From Thinopyrum elongatum (lineage: Eukaryota; Streptophyta; Magnoliopsida; Poales; Poaceae): a stretch of DNA of 64,000 nt. The notes under the pieces were generated by a model. It ran no database searches and had not been told where the DNA came from. It saw only the letters and a program-made list of their open reading frames with translations. A program made the translations under genes and the position numbers. The DNA lies in contig CM022303.1 of assembly GCA_011799875.1 (NCBI GenBank), positions 543,940,331 through 544,004,330 on the forward strand. The letters run 5' to 3'. Positions 1 through 9,836 of this stretch are shown in pieces; within the stretch, counting starts at the first letter, position 1, and each line of letters begins with the position of its first letter.

Positions 1-118
1 TCTTGCCATGGGAAGAGGTGCTTTGTGATGGGTTTGATCTTGCGGTGTTCTTTCCGAGTGACACAAGGGGCAGCAAGACACGCATGTATCATTGCTATTA
101 AGGATAACGAGATGGGGG
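1..118 (+). repeat. Left piece of element B 5' LTR
   Basis: Aligns without gaps to 8646-8763 of the 3' LTR of the same element, with a few substitutions. It stops in a run of five G exactly where element A begins at 119, so it is the upstream flank of that nested insertion. Confidence 0.85.
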
Positions 119-1530
119 TGATACGTCTCCGTCGTATCTACATTTCCTAATGCTTTTACTCTTGTTTTGGACTCTAATTTGCATGATTTGAATTAGACTA
201 ACCCGGACTGACGCTGTTTTCAGCAGAACTACCATGGCGTTGCTTTTGTGTAGAAATAAAAGTTCTCGGAATGGAATAAAACTTTTTGGAGAATTTTTAT
301 ACAATAAAAGAAAAATACTGGAGCTAAGAACCACCGGAGGGGGGGTCCCTGGGGGAGCACAACCCACCAGGGCGCGCCCCCCCTCCTGGCGCGCCCAAGT
401 TGGTTGTGCCCACCTAGTGGCCCCGCTGACCCTATCTTTGACGCTATAAAATCCTATTTTCGGAGAAAAAATCAGTGAGAAAGAATTATCGTGTTTCACG
501 AGACGGAGCCGCCGCCACCTCCTGTTATTCATCAGGAGGCCAGATCTGGAGTCCGTTTGGGGCTCCGGAGAGTGGGATCTTCGATCTTCGTCATCACCAA
601 CCATTCTCCATCGCCAATTCCATGATGATCCCACCGGGAGTGAGTAATTCCTTCGTAGGCTCGCTGGTCGGTGAGGGAGTTGGATGAGATTCATCATGTA
701 ATCGAGTTAGTTTTGTTAGGGCTTGATCCCTAGTATCCATTATGTTTCGAGATTGATGTTGCTATGACTTTGCCATGCTTAATGCTTGTCACTTTGGGCC
801 CGGGTCCATGATTTCAGATCTGAACCGTTTATGTTATCACCATTATATCTATGTTCTAGATCCGATCTTGCAAGTTATAGTCACCTATTACGTGTTATGA
901 TCCGTAAACCCCGGAGTGACAACAGTTGGCATACTTTCCGGTGATGACCGTAATTTGAGGAGTTAATGTATTCACTGTGTGCTAATGCTTTGTTCCGGTT
1001 CTCTATTAAAATGAGGCCTTAATATCCCTAAGTTTCCTTATGGACCCCGCTGCCATGGGAGGGTAGGATAAAAGATGTCATGCAAGTTCTTTCTATAAGC
1101 ACGTATGACTATTTACGGGATACATGCCTACATTATATTTATGAACTAGAGCTAGTGCCGTATCGCCCTAGGTTATGACTGTTATATGATGAATATCATC
1201 CAACAAATTCACCGATCCAATGCCTACAAATTTTCCATATATTGTTCTTACTAAGTTACTACTGCTGCTATTACTGTTACACTTGCTACAAAATCATTGC
1301 TATCAATGTTACCGCTACTGCTACTATCATCACTACTATCAAATCTATCATATTACTGTGCTACTGATCACTTTGCTGCAGATGATTAATCTCCAGGTGT
1401 GGTTGAATTGACAACTCAGCTGCTAATACTTGCAAATATTCTTTGGCTCCCCTTGTGTCGAATCTATAAATTTGGGTTGAATACTCTACCCTCGAAAACT
1501 GTTGCGATCCCCTATACTTGTGGATTATCA
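119..1530 (+). repeat. 5' LTR of element A
   Basis: Starts TGATACGTCTCC and ends at a CA after a tract ending CTTGTGGATTATCA, 11 bases before the primer site. Length about 1.41 kb. Around 1257-1385 there is a degenerate trinucleotide-rich stretch (CTACTGCTG-like). No second copy of this LTR is in the window, so its age cannot be estimated. Confidence 0.8.
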
Positions 1531-1541
1531 AGACCTTTTTC

Positions 1542-1559
1542 TGGCGACGTTGTCGGGGA
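1542..1559 (+). other. Primer binding site of element A (tRNA-Asp type)
   Basis: TGGCGACGTTGTCGGGGA differs at two positions from the complement of the plant tRNA-Asp 3' end (TGGCGCCGTTGCCGGGGA), the usual primer of Athila-type elements. Confidence 0.75.
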
Positions 1560-1607
1560 GCATAGCTATATTTGTTGAATTACCTGGGATTATTATCTTT
1601 TATCACT

Positions 1608-3680
1608 ATGAAGAATCTGAAGGATACCAAGACTAAGATTTTTCCCTCTAAGGCGAGGGGAGGTAAGGAACTGCCATCTAGCTCTGCACTTGATTCACCT
1701 TCTATTTTGAGTAGACTTGCAACACCACCACATGCTATTAATCCTGATATGTCACAAGCTATTGATGATGCTACTTCTACGAATGCTACTCATGATGATG
1801 CTAGTACCTTGCTTGATGATAATATGCCACTAGATGAATTTCTTGATGAACAAATTGCTAGAGCTAAAGATATTGAGAATGCTGAAACTGATGAAATTGT
1901 TCAAACTGATGAGATGCTTGAAACTAAAAATCTTGAGACACCTATTAGACCTAGCTCTCTAGATATGAATTGCCTAAGATACCTGAAGGTTATGTTATGG
2001 ATGAGGAGATAGCTAGAGATTTTCTTGCTTGCAATGATAGAGATGATCTTAAGAAATTATTATGCAAACTGAAAGAGAAATCTTTGAATGCTAGAATGAA
2101 GTGTGATCCCAAGTTTGCTACTTCACCTATCTTTGTTGATGATAAGGGTTATGAATTCTCTGTCGACCCAGAGTTAATTACTTTGGTTGAATCTGATCCT
2201 TTCCATGGCTATGAAACTGAAACTGTTGTGGCACACCTTACTAAATTGAATGATATAGCCACCCTATTTGCTCATGATGAGAAGATTCGCTATTACTATA
2301 TTCTCAAATTATTTTTGTTCTCATTAAAGGGTGATGCTAAGATATGGTACAATGCTCTTTCTCCTGGTTGTGTGCGTAGTCCCCAGGATATGATTTATTA
2401 CTTCTCTGGAAAAAAAATCCTGCTCATAAGAAACAAGCTGCCTTACAGGAAATATTTAACTTTGTGCAAATTGAAGAAGAGAGTCTCCCACAAGCTTGGG
2501 GGAGGCTTCTCCAATTACTTAATGCTTTGCCTGATCATCCTCTTAAGAAAAATGAAATACTTGATATCTTCTATAATGGACTAACCGATGCTTCTAGGGA
2601 CTTCCTAGATAATTGTGCTCGTTGTGTTTTCAGGGAACGAACTGTTGGACAAGCTGAGGAATTATTGAATAACATATTGAAAAATTATAATGATTGGACT
2701 CTTCCTGTCCAAAGAAGAGGGGTATCTTATATCTCAGTCCGGGAAGATATGCAAGAGGCAAAGAAATCTATGAAGGAAAAGGTATTAAAGCAGAGGATAT
2801 TAAAAATTTACCTCCTATTGAAGAAATACATGGACTTGATACATCACCACCAAAGGTGGTAGAGGTAAATTCTTTGATGAAATTTAATGAAAGGGATAAT
2901 CCTTATAACATGCATCCTAGTCAATGCATTTATGAGTTTGATAATGACATTAGAAAGCAAGATCACTTCAATGAAAATGTTATGAAACAATTGAAATATA
3001 ATTCTGATATGATTGCTCTTTTGAGTGACTTGTTATTTAGAATCTCCAATGATGTTAGAGGTGTAGGAAAACATGCCTCTATGGTTCAAACTCAACTGGA
3101 ACAAGTTGCTAAATCTCAAAGAGAATTGCTTGATGAAATGAATAATAATATAAATGACTTTGATGTTAGAGTAGCAACTGGAGGAGGTAAAATGACTCAG
3201 GAACCACTTTATCCTGAAGGTCACCCTAAAAGAATTGAACAAGACTCTCACAGAATTAACACTAATGCACCTAGTCCTTCTAAAAAGAAGAAGAAAAAGA
3301 AAAATAATAGGACTTTGCAGGCTTCTAGTGAACCTGAGATGGAAAAACCTCCTGATAACAATGATATTTCTATTTCCGATGATGAAACTCAATCTGGTAA
3401 TGAACATTCACCTAGTGATAATGAAAAAGATAATGATGATGTTCATGAAGACACTCAAGCAGACGATGATAAACAACCAGATAATGATGTTGAGATAGAA
3501 CCAGCTGTTGATCTTGATAACCCACAATCTAAAAATAAAAGATATGATAAAAGAGACTTTGTTGCTAGAAAACATGGAAGAGAAAGAGAACCATGGGTTC
3601 AAAAACCCATGCCCTTTCCACCTAAATCAACTAAGAAAAAGGATAATGAAGAATTTGAATGTTTTGCTGAAATGCTTAGG
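1608..3680 (+). pseudogene. Decayed gag of element A
   Basis: Structural capsid polyprotein of a gypsy retrotransposon, now in several frames. The N-terminal acidic part (MKNLKDTKTK start) runs to about 1960. The next frame (from about 1975) carries the retrotransposon gag domain with a KIWYNALSPG segment (the usual K-x-W-x-x-x-L core). A third frame covers QAWGRLLQLL to 2700. A fourth runs on through a lysine-rich basic block (about 3280-3310) and a long acidic, Asp/Asn-rich tail. Shifts fall near 1965, 2420 and 2700. The last open frame crosses the junction at 3680/3681 and ends in LTR sequence at 3863, so its C-terminus is chimeric. No protease follows. Not expected to make a functional protein. 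Confidence 0.8.
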
Positions 3681-4047
3681 CTATTCTTTATCATATTTGC
3701 TTTGAGATCTATTTTTATTCGCTTTTATTTTCAGATCTATTATTCCAAAAACCCAAAAATACCTTTCTGCACTTTTGTATTACTTATTTTATTTTGCGTT
3801 TATCGAGAGCTATTTATCCAATCTACCACAAATTTATCTATCTTTTTACCGTGGAGGGATTGACAACCCCTCTTACTCGTCGGGTTGCAAGTATTTGTTC
3901 TTTGTGTGCAGGTACCGTTTACATAGTGTTGCTTGGTTCTCCTACTGGATTGATACCTTGGTTTCACAACTAAGGGAAATACCTACTGTAGATGTACTGC
4001 ATCATTCGTTCCTCTTTGGGGAAATACCGACGCAGTTTCAAGCAACA
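3681..4047 (+). repeat. Right piece of element B 5' LTR
   Basis: Matches 9060-9426 of the 3' LTR closely (CTATTCTTTATCATATTTGC through TTCAAGCAACA). LTR positions equivalent to 8764-9059 are missing between this piece and 1-118. The LTR ends at CA 4047, just before the primer site. Confidence 0.85.
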
Positions 4048-4061
4048 TCAAAAGGAATTTC

Positions 4062-4079
4062 TGGCGCTGTTGCCGGGGA
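4062..4079 (+). other. Primer binding site of element B (tRNA-Asp type)
   Basis: TGGCGCTGTTGCCGGGGA, one mismatch to the tRNA-Asp complement, 14 bases after the LTR end. Confidence 0.85.
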
Positions 4080-4269
4080 GATATCATCAACATCTATCAG
4101 GTTCCTAATCACAAATCTCATCTCCTTGCAATTTACATTATTTGCCATTTGCCTCTCGTTTTCATCTCCCCCGCTTCACAAAAATTTGTTGTTTTATTTG
4201 CCCTCTTTTTCATTCGCCTTTTTCTCGTCAGATCTATCTTTTTGTTTGCAATCTTGTTTACGTAGTTGC

Positions 4270-5420
4270 GATGTCTTAGAGAAAGTACTATGATGTTCCT
4301 TGCCCCAATATTTTGCTTGAAATTGAGAAAAGTACAAAGGAATATATGACTACAGAATTTGAGCAAAATAAATATTTTACCAAAGAACTTAAGGAACACT
4401 CTATTGTGTTAGATGCTATAACAAAACAACTTGATGATATTAGTAGAGAAGTTCGTAATCTCCAATCCAAGTATGCTCATGCTGAAAACTTGCTAGGCAA
4501 AATTTCTGATGCACAACCTACCCTAGTAAATCAAATGGCCTCTAAACCAATTTCTTTAGAAGATAAAAATGATGAAGATCTTAAAGTGATTGGTGTTTCT
4601 TCTATTGATTCCTTGTTTAGTAAAGTTAAAATTGATGATAAAGGGACTGAAGAAGAGTCAACTTTAGCTAGAGGGTGTCCCGATAATTTGGAGGGTGAAA
4701 ATCTTGATTAAAAGGTTGATAAAAAGTGGGTTTGGAGATGTCAAAACTTCAACTCGTGGTGTACCCACTCTTTTGGATTACATAGACTTTAATTATGATA
4801 ATTGTTCTTTGATTCAATGTATTTCTTTGTTGCAATCCATGATAAATTCACCTCATGCTTATGAACAAAATAAAGCTTTTACTAAAGATATCGTAGATGC
4901 CATGATGAAAGATTTTGAAGAAAAATTGGAATTAGAGATTTCAATTTCCTAGAAAATTACATGATGAATGGGAACCTACTATTAAAGTCAAGATTAAAAA
5001 TTATGAGTGTTTTGCTTTATGTGATTTGGGTGCTAGTGTTTCCACAATTCCGAAATCTTTATGTGATGTGCTTGGTCTTACCGATATTGAAGAATGGTCT
5101 CTTAATTTGCACTTGGCGGATTCTAATATTAAAAAGCCTTTTGGAAGAATTAGTGATGTTCTTATTCTTGCAAATAGGAATTATGTGCCCATAGATTTTA
5201 TTGTTCTTGATATTGATGGCAATCCGTCTTGTCCAATTATACTTGGTAGACCGTTTTACGCACTATTGGTGATGTGATTGATATGAAAGAAGGCAATATT
5301 AAATTTCAATTTCCACTAAGAAAGGGTATGGAACACTTCCGTAGAACAAGAATTAAGCCACCATATGAATCAATCATGAGGGCATCCTATGGATCAAAAA
5401 CCAAAGATGACAATACTTGA
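4270..5420 (+). pseudogene. Truncated gag plus retropepsin of element B
   Basis: Only the C-terminal part of gag remains: a coiled, Lys/Glu-rich segment from about 4313 and a stretch shared with element C (NYDNCSLIQCISLLQ, about 4790-4835). The aspartic protease follows at about 5015-5280, with the LGASVSTIPKSL active-site region, a PIDFIVLDIDGNPSCP strand and the ILGRPF flap-region motif. Against the homologous part of C, one T is missing just after GRPF (near 5257), which shifts the frame. The continuation (DMKEGNIKFQFPLRKG) is readable in another frame and ends at a TGA at 5418-5420. The N-terminal gag core present in C is absent here. There is no RT, RNase H or integrase downstream. Confidence 0.75.
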
Positions 5421-7858
5421 ATCTATGAACTATGCCTAGCTAGGGGCATAAAACGATAGCGCTTGTTGGGAGGCAACCCAATGAATAAAATTTATTTTTG
5501 GATTTTTATTTTTGTTCTTGAGTGTTTACACAATTATGCCTCTTTTATGATTGCGTTTTTTATGTTTTAATTAGTATTTGTGCCAAGTAAAGCCTTTGGG
5601 ATAGCTTTGGTGATAGTTGATTTGATCCTGTTGAAAACAAGAAACTTTTGCGTCCAGTAACAGAATTTTTTAAATTCACAGAGGCGACTAACAATTCTGA
5701 ATTTTTACAAAAGATTTATATACAAGTTTCCTCTATTTTCCTAATTTTTCAGAATTTTTTGAATTACAGAAGTATGAGAACAATTCGCATCTTTACAGAC
5801 TGTTCTGTTTTGGACAGATTCTATTTTCTTTGCATTGTAAGCTTATTTTGATGAATCTACGAATTGTATCGGGGGGTATAAGCCATGGAAAAGTTAGAAT
5901 ATAGTAGATATAATGCAAAAACAAAATTTGAATGGGTTTGCAATAGTACTTAAAGTAAAGATTGGTTTTCTTATACTAACAGATCTCACAAAGGTTTTGT
6001 TAAGTTTTGTGTGATTGAAGTTTTCAAGTTTTGGGTGAGATCGCGATGGATGAAGGAATAAGGACTGAAAAGAGCCAAAGCTTGGGGATGCGCCATGGCA
6101 CCCCAAGTTAATATTCAAGGAGAACCAATCAACTAAGCTTGGGGTTTCCCCGGAAGTCATCCCCTCTTTCTTCTAACGACCATCGGCATTTTACTTGGAG
6201 CTATATTTTATTCGTCACATATCATGAGTTTTGCTTGGAGCATCTTGTATTATATGAGTCTTTGCTTGTTAGTTTGTCACAAGTATCCTTGCTGGATACA
6301 CCTATTTGAGAGAGCCAAAATTATGCTATGATTTGTTAGAATTGCTCTTCATGCTTCACTTTAAAATTTTGAGCTATGGAATTGCTCTAGTGCTTCACTT
6401 ATATCTTTGAAGAAATGCTCTCATGCTTCACTTAGATTAATTTGAGAGTTAGTAATTTTTTTAAGAAATTCTCTCATGCTTCACTTATATTATTTTGAGA
6501 GACGAAAAATTTTATGCTCATGTTCTTCACTTAAATTTGATTGAGGTATTTAAAAGCAATTGCAATATATGAAACTAGTCCCAAAGTGATAGTTATCAAA
6601 GAGGGATATAATAAAAACTTTCATGAAGATCATTGGACAAAATAAACTTGATTCTTTGTAATAGTTTTGAGATATGATGATAGTGATATGTGAGTCATGT
6701 TGGTGAGTAATTATGCTTTAGTAAGAATATTGCTGTTAAGGTTTGTGATTCCCTATGCAAGCACGAAAGTCAATAGTTATGCAATGAAATTACATCCTAC
6801 TTATGGTGCATTATTCGGTGTTAGTTATGCTTAATGCTTGCTTATGTGAATTTTTGTTTCTTGATTGGTTGCTTCTCAATCTTTTTGCTAGCCTCCACTT
6901 GTACTAAGTAGAAATACTACTTGTGCATCCAAAATCTTTAAAACCAGTTTTGCCATATGAGTCCACCATACCTACCTATATGCGGTATTTCCATGCCGTT
7001 CTAAGAAAATTTGTATGTGCCATCTCTAATTTTCAAAATGAATTTCCTTTTTGTGTGCTCGTATCGCTCAGGAAGCGGCAAGGGGTGGCCTATATTTTCC
7101 ATGCTAAATGTGTTATTCTCAAGATGAGTGTTTATTCACTTGTCATTGCACAAGTGTGCGGCGGTAATAGGGATGCCTAGTCCCTAAATGAAAAAGAAAT
7201 TTACATTATGTTGTCAAATAATAAATTCCTCGGAAAGTGTTGGTATGGAAGGCACCCATGGATACGGCTAGCCATGGATTGTGAAAGAATGGTGGAAAAA
7301 GTAATAAACTTTATTTTATGTTTGGGAACCGCCTATGATATATCTAGCATGGAAAGTGTTGGGAATTACTCGATCGTTTTCATTGATGGGAAAAGTATGC
7401 CTCTCAAAAAAATTTATCTCTCAATTTAAGCCTTGAGCTCTGGCACCTCTACAAATCCCTACTTCCCTCTGCGAAGGGCCTATCTATTTACTTTATGCAA
7501 TTTTTATCTTTATTTGAGTCTCCATCTTCTCTTATAAAGCGCCAACTAGGGAGCACTATGATCATACTTGAGCATTGGATGTTGCTAATATGCGAGTGTG
7601 TTTCATGAATGGATCAATGATTGAGCATGATGGACTAGGGATAACTTTCTTTAGTGTTGATATTTTGAAAGACATGGTTGCTTGTTGATATGCTTGAGTA
7701 TTGAAATCTTCATGTCAAAACTAGACTATTGCTTTTAACCAAATAAACTCCAAATGTCCATCCTACAAAAGAAAAGAATATGTGATGAACATGTTAGGCA
7801 GCATTCCACATGAAAAATTCTATTTTTATCATTTACCTACTCGAGGACGAGTAGGAAT
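5421..7858 (+). other. Non-coding interior of element B
   Basis: No coding region could be supported. The same layout (protease stop, then about 2.4-2.8 kb of non-coding DNA, then polypurine tract) is seen in element C, so this looks like a family trait. A phrase on the pattern AAGCTTGGGG with a second GGCACCCCAAG half occurs near 6080-6145 and resembles the polypurine-tract environment. Confidence 0.6.
6345..6540 (+). repeat. Degenerate short direct repeats, GCTTCACTTA motif
   Basis: Five imperfect repeats of about 40-60 bp sharing a CATGCTTCACTTA-like core followed by a TTTTGAGA-like box. A mirrored set is present on the other strand in element C (about 53615-53760), so the array is ancestral to the family. 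Confidence 0.55.
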
Positions 7859-7873
7859 TAAGCTTGGGGATGC
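7859..7873 (+). other. Polypurine tract of element B
   Basis: The purine-rich AAGCTTGGGGATGC directly precedes the TG of the 3' LTR at 7874. It follows the family-typical phrase ACTCGAGGACGAGTAGG (about 7839-7855). Confidence 0.75.
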
Positions 7874-9426
7874 TGATACGTCTCCAACATATCTATAATT
7901 TTTGCTTGTTCCATGCTGTTATACTATCATTCTTGGATGTTTTATAATCATTTTATAGCAACTATATATCATTTTTTGGGACTAACCTATTAACATAGTA
8001 CCCAGTGCCAGTTGAAGTTTTTGCTTGTTTATTACTTCACAGAATATCAGTACCAAACGGAGTCCAAACATAGCGAAACTTTTTGGAGATTTTTTCTGGA
8101 CCAGAAGACACCCAGTGGGCCAAAAAAGCACCAGAGGGGAGGCCCGTGGGGAGCACAACCCACCAAGGCGCCCCTAGGGGGGTTATGCCCCCCATGGAGA
8201 CCTCCTGCACCGCCTCTTCACCCTATAAATTCCCAAATATTCCAGAAATCCTAAAGGTGTAGATGAAACACAATTCCAGCCGCCGCAAGTTCCAGAACTA
8301 CGAGATCCAATCTAGACACCATCACGGAGGGGTTCATCATCCTCATCGGTGCCTCTCCGATGATGCGTGAGTAGTCCACCATAGACCTAAGAGTCCGTAG
8401 GCAGTAGCTAGATGGCTTCCTCTCTCTCTCTTTTGATTCTCAATACATTGGTCTCTTAGACATCTATTTGATGTAAATCTTTTTGCGGTGTGTTTGTTGG
8501 GATCCGATGAACTTTGAGTTTATGATTAGATCTATATCCATGAATATTATTTGAGTTTTATTTGATCTCTTATATGCATTATTATTTATAGCCTCGTATT
8601 TCTTCTTCGAATCTTTGGTTTAGTTAGGCCAACTAGATCGATTTTTCTTGCCATGGGAAGAGGTGCTTTGTGATGGGTTCGATCTTGCGGTGTTCTTTCC
8701 CAGTGACAGAAGGGGCAGCAAGACACGCATGTATCATTGCTATTAAGGATAACAAGATGGGGGCTATTCCTACATGAATATATCTCATCTACATCATGTG
8801 TTTTTATTGCATTACTCCGTTTCTCCATGAACTTAATACACTAGATGCATGTTGGATAGCGGTCAATGTGTGGAGTAATAGTAGTAGATGCAGGCAGGAG
8901 TCGGTCCACTAATCTTGGACGTGATGCCTATATATTAATCATTGCCTTGGATATCGTCATAATTATTCGATCTTCTATCAATTGCCCAACAGTAATTAGT
9001 TTACCCACCGTGTGCTATTTTTCGAGAGAAGACACTAGTGAAATCTACGGCCCCCGGGTCTATTCTTTATCATATTTGCTTTGAGATCTATTTTTATTCG
9101 CTTTTATTTTCAGATCTATTATTCCAAAAACCCAAAAATACCTTGCTGCACTTTTTTATTACTTATTTTATTTCGTGTTTTATCAAGGGCTATATATCCA
9201 ATCTACCACAAATTTATCTATCTTTTTAACGTGGAGGGATTGACAACCCCTCTTACGCGTCGGGTTGCAAGTATTTGTTCTTTGTGTGTAGGTACCATTT
9301 ATTAGTGTTGCTTGGTTCTCCTACTGGATTGATACCTTGGTTTCACAACTGAGGGAAATACCTACCATAGTTGTACTGCATCATCCCTTCCTCTTTGTGG
9401 AAATACCGACGTAGGTTCAAGCAACA
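7874..9426 (+). repeat. 3' LTR of element B
   Basis: TG...CA bounded (TGATACGTCTCCAACATATC to TTCAAGCAACA), about 1.55 kb. It contains a TATA-like CCCTATAAATTCCC near 8221. It serves as reference for the split 5' LTR (1-118 and 3681-4047) and is closely related to the truncated LTR F at 59380. Confidence 0.85.
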
Positions 9427-9503
9427 TTATTCATCACCTCCGGAAGGTAGGGGTTGATGACCTTCTCGTAGAACTTGTCCTTGGGGGCACTTGGAGACGT
9501 CAT
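9427..9503 (-). pseudogene. Start of an ORF downstream of pol in element D, cut by B
   Basis: On the minus strand an ATG at 9503 opens MTSPSAPKDKFYEKVINPY and continues for about 25 codons until the B junction at 9426/9427. The segment lies after integrase, where some Athila-type elements carry an extra, sometimes envelope-like, ORF. Too little is left to assign a function. It shows that B integrated inside the transcribed interior of D. Confidence 0.45.
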
Positions 9504-9836
9504 GGCTATCTAGATTTGTCAAAAAAATAGCTCAAAACAAGAACAGAGGATATTGTCGTGCTACGGTGGTCAAAACCTTTGGGAGATTATATAATCAATA
9601 CCATGCAACATAAGTAATTTGGGAGAAAACGGAGTCCGGAGGGCACACGAGGTGGCCACAAGCTCGGGAGGCGCACCCAAGGGGTAGGGCGTGCCCCCCA
9701 GGCTTGTCGCCTGCTCGTGCGCTTTTCGTACAGCTTATTATTTTCCTAATTTTTTAAATATTCCAAAACAGAGTAAAATTGCCTTTAGAGACCTTTTGGA
9801 GTCAGTTTACTTACCGCATCACATACCTATTCCTTT
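9504..9836 (-). other. Spacer between integrase and downstream ORF of element D
   Basis: No gene seen. Part of it (9650-9770) resembles a stretch of D's own 5' LTR (24040-24150), sharing CACAAGCTCGGGAGGCGC and a CCAAAACA-type box. This suggests an LTR-derived or shared regulatory segment. Confidence 0.4.

Larger units (their letters stand above)
119..3680 (+). mobile_element. Gypsy element A nested in B's 5' LTR, 3' half deleted
   Basis: It has a full 5' LTR, a tRNA-Asp-like primer site and a gag region. It ends abruptly at 3680, where the sequence becomes the 3' part of B's LTR. Protease, RT, integrase, polypurine tract and 3' LTR are all absent. The LTR opening (TGATACGTCTCCGTCGTATC) differs from that of B, so A belongs to another family; it resembles Triticeae Sabrina, named from memory. 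The left target duplication candidate is GGGGG (114-118); the right copy was lost in the deletion. Confidence 0.8.
1..9426 (+). mobile_element. Gypsy element B, 5' end outside the window, gag-protease only
   Basis: Composite call. The pieces are a 5' LTR fragment (1-118), its continuation (3681-4047), a tRNA-Asp-type primer site (4062-4079), an internal region with gag and protease remnants and no RT or integrase, a polypurine tract, and a complete 3' LTR (7874-9426). The 5' LTR is split by element A. B sits inside minus-strand element D, because D-derived sequence resumes directly at 9427. The expected 5-bp target duplication on the right would be TTATT (9427-9431); its partner is outside the window. 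LTR style and the DLGA protease motif suit Triticeae Athila-type families (Fatima/WHAM/Sabrina group; exact name not verified). Confidence 0.85.

Noticed and set aside
98..697. 199-codon minus-strand frame over the start of element A
   Set aside because: Antisense to an LTR and crossing its boundary at 119; not a plausible gene.
1542..1559. tRNA gene fragment
   Set aside because: Only the 18-base complement of a tRNA-Asp 3' end next to an LTR; it is a primer binding site. The same holds at 4062, 22834, 56999 and, as iMet, 32589.
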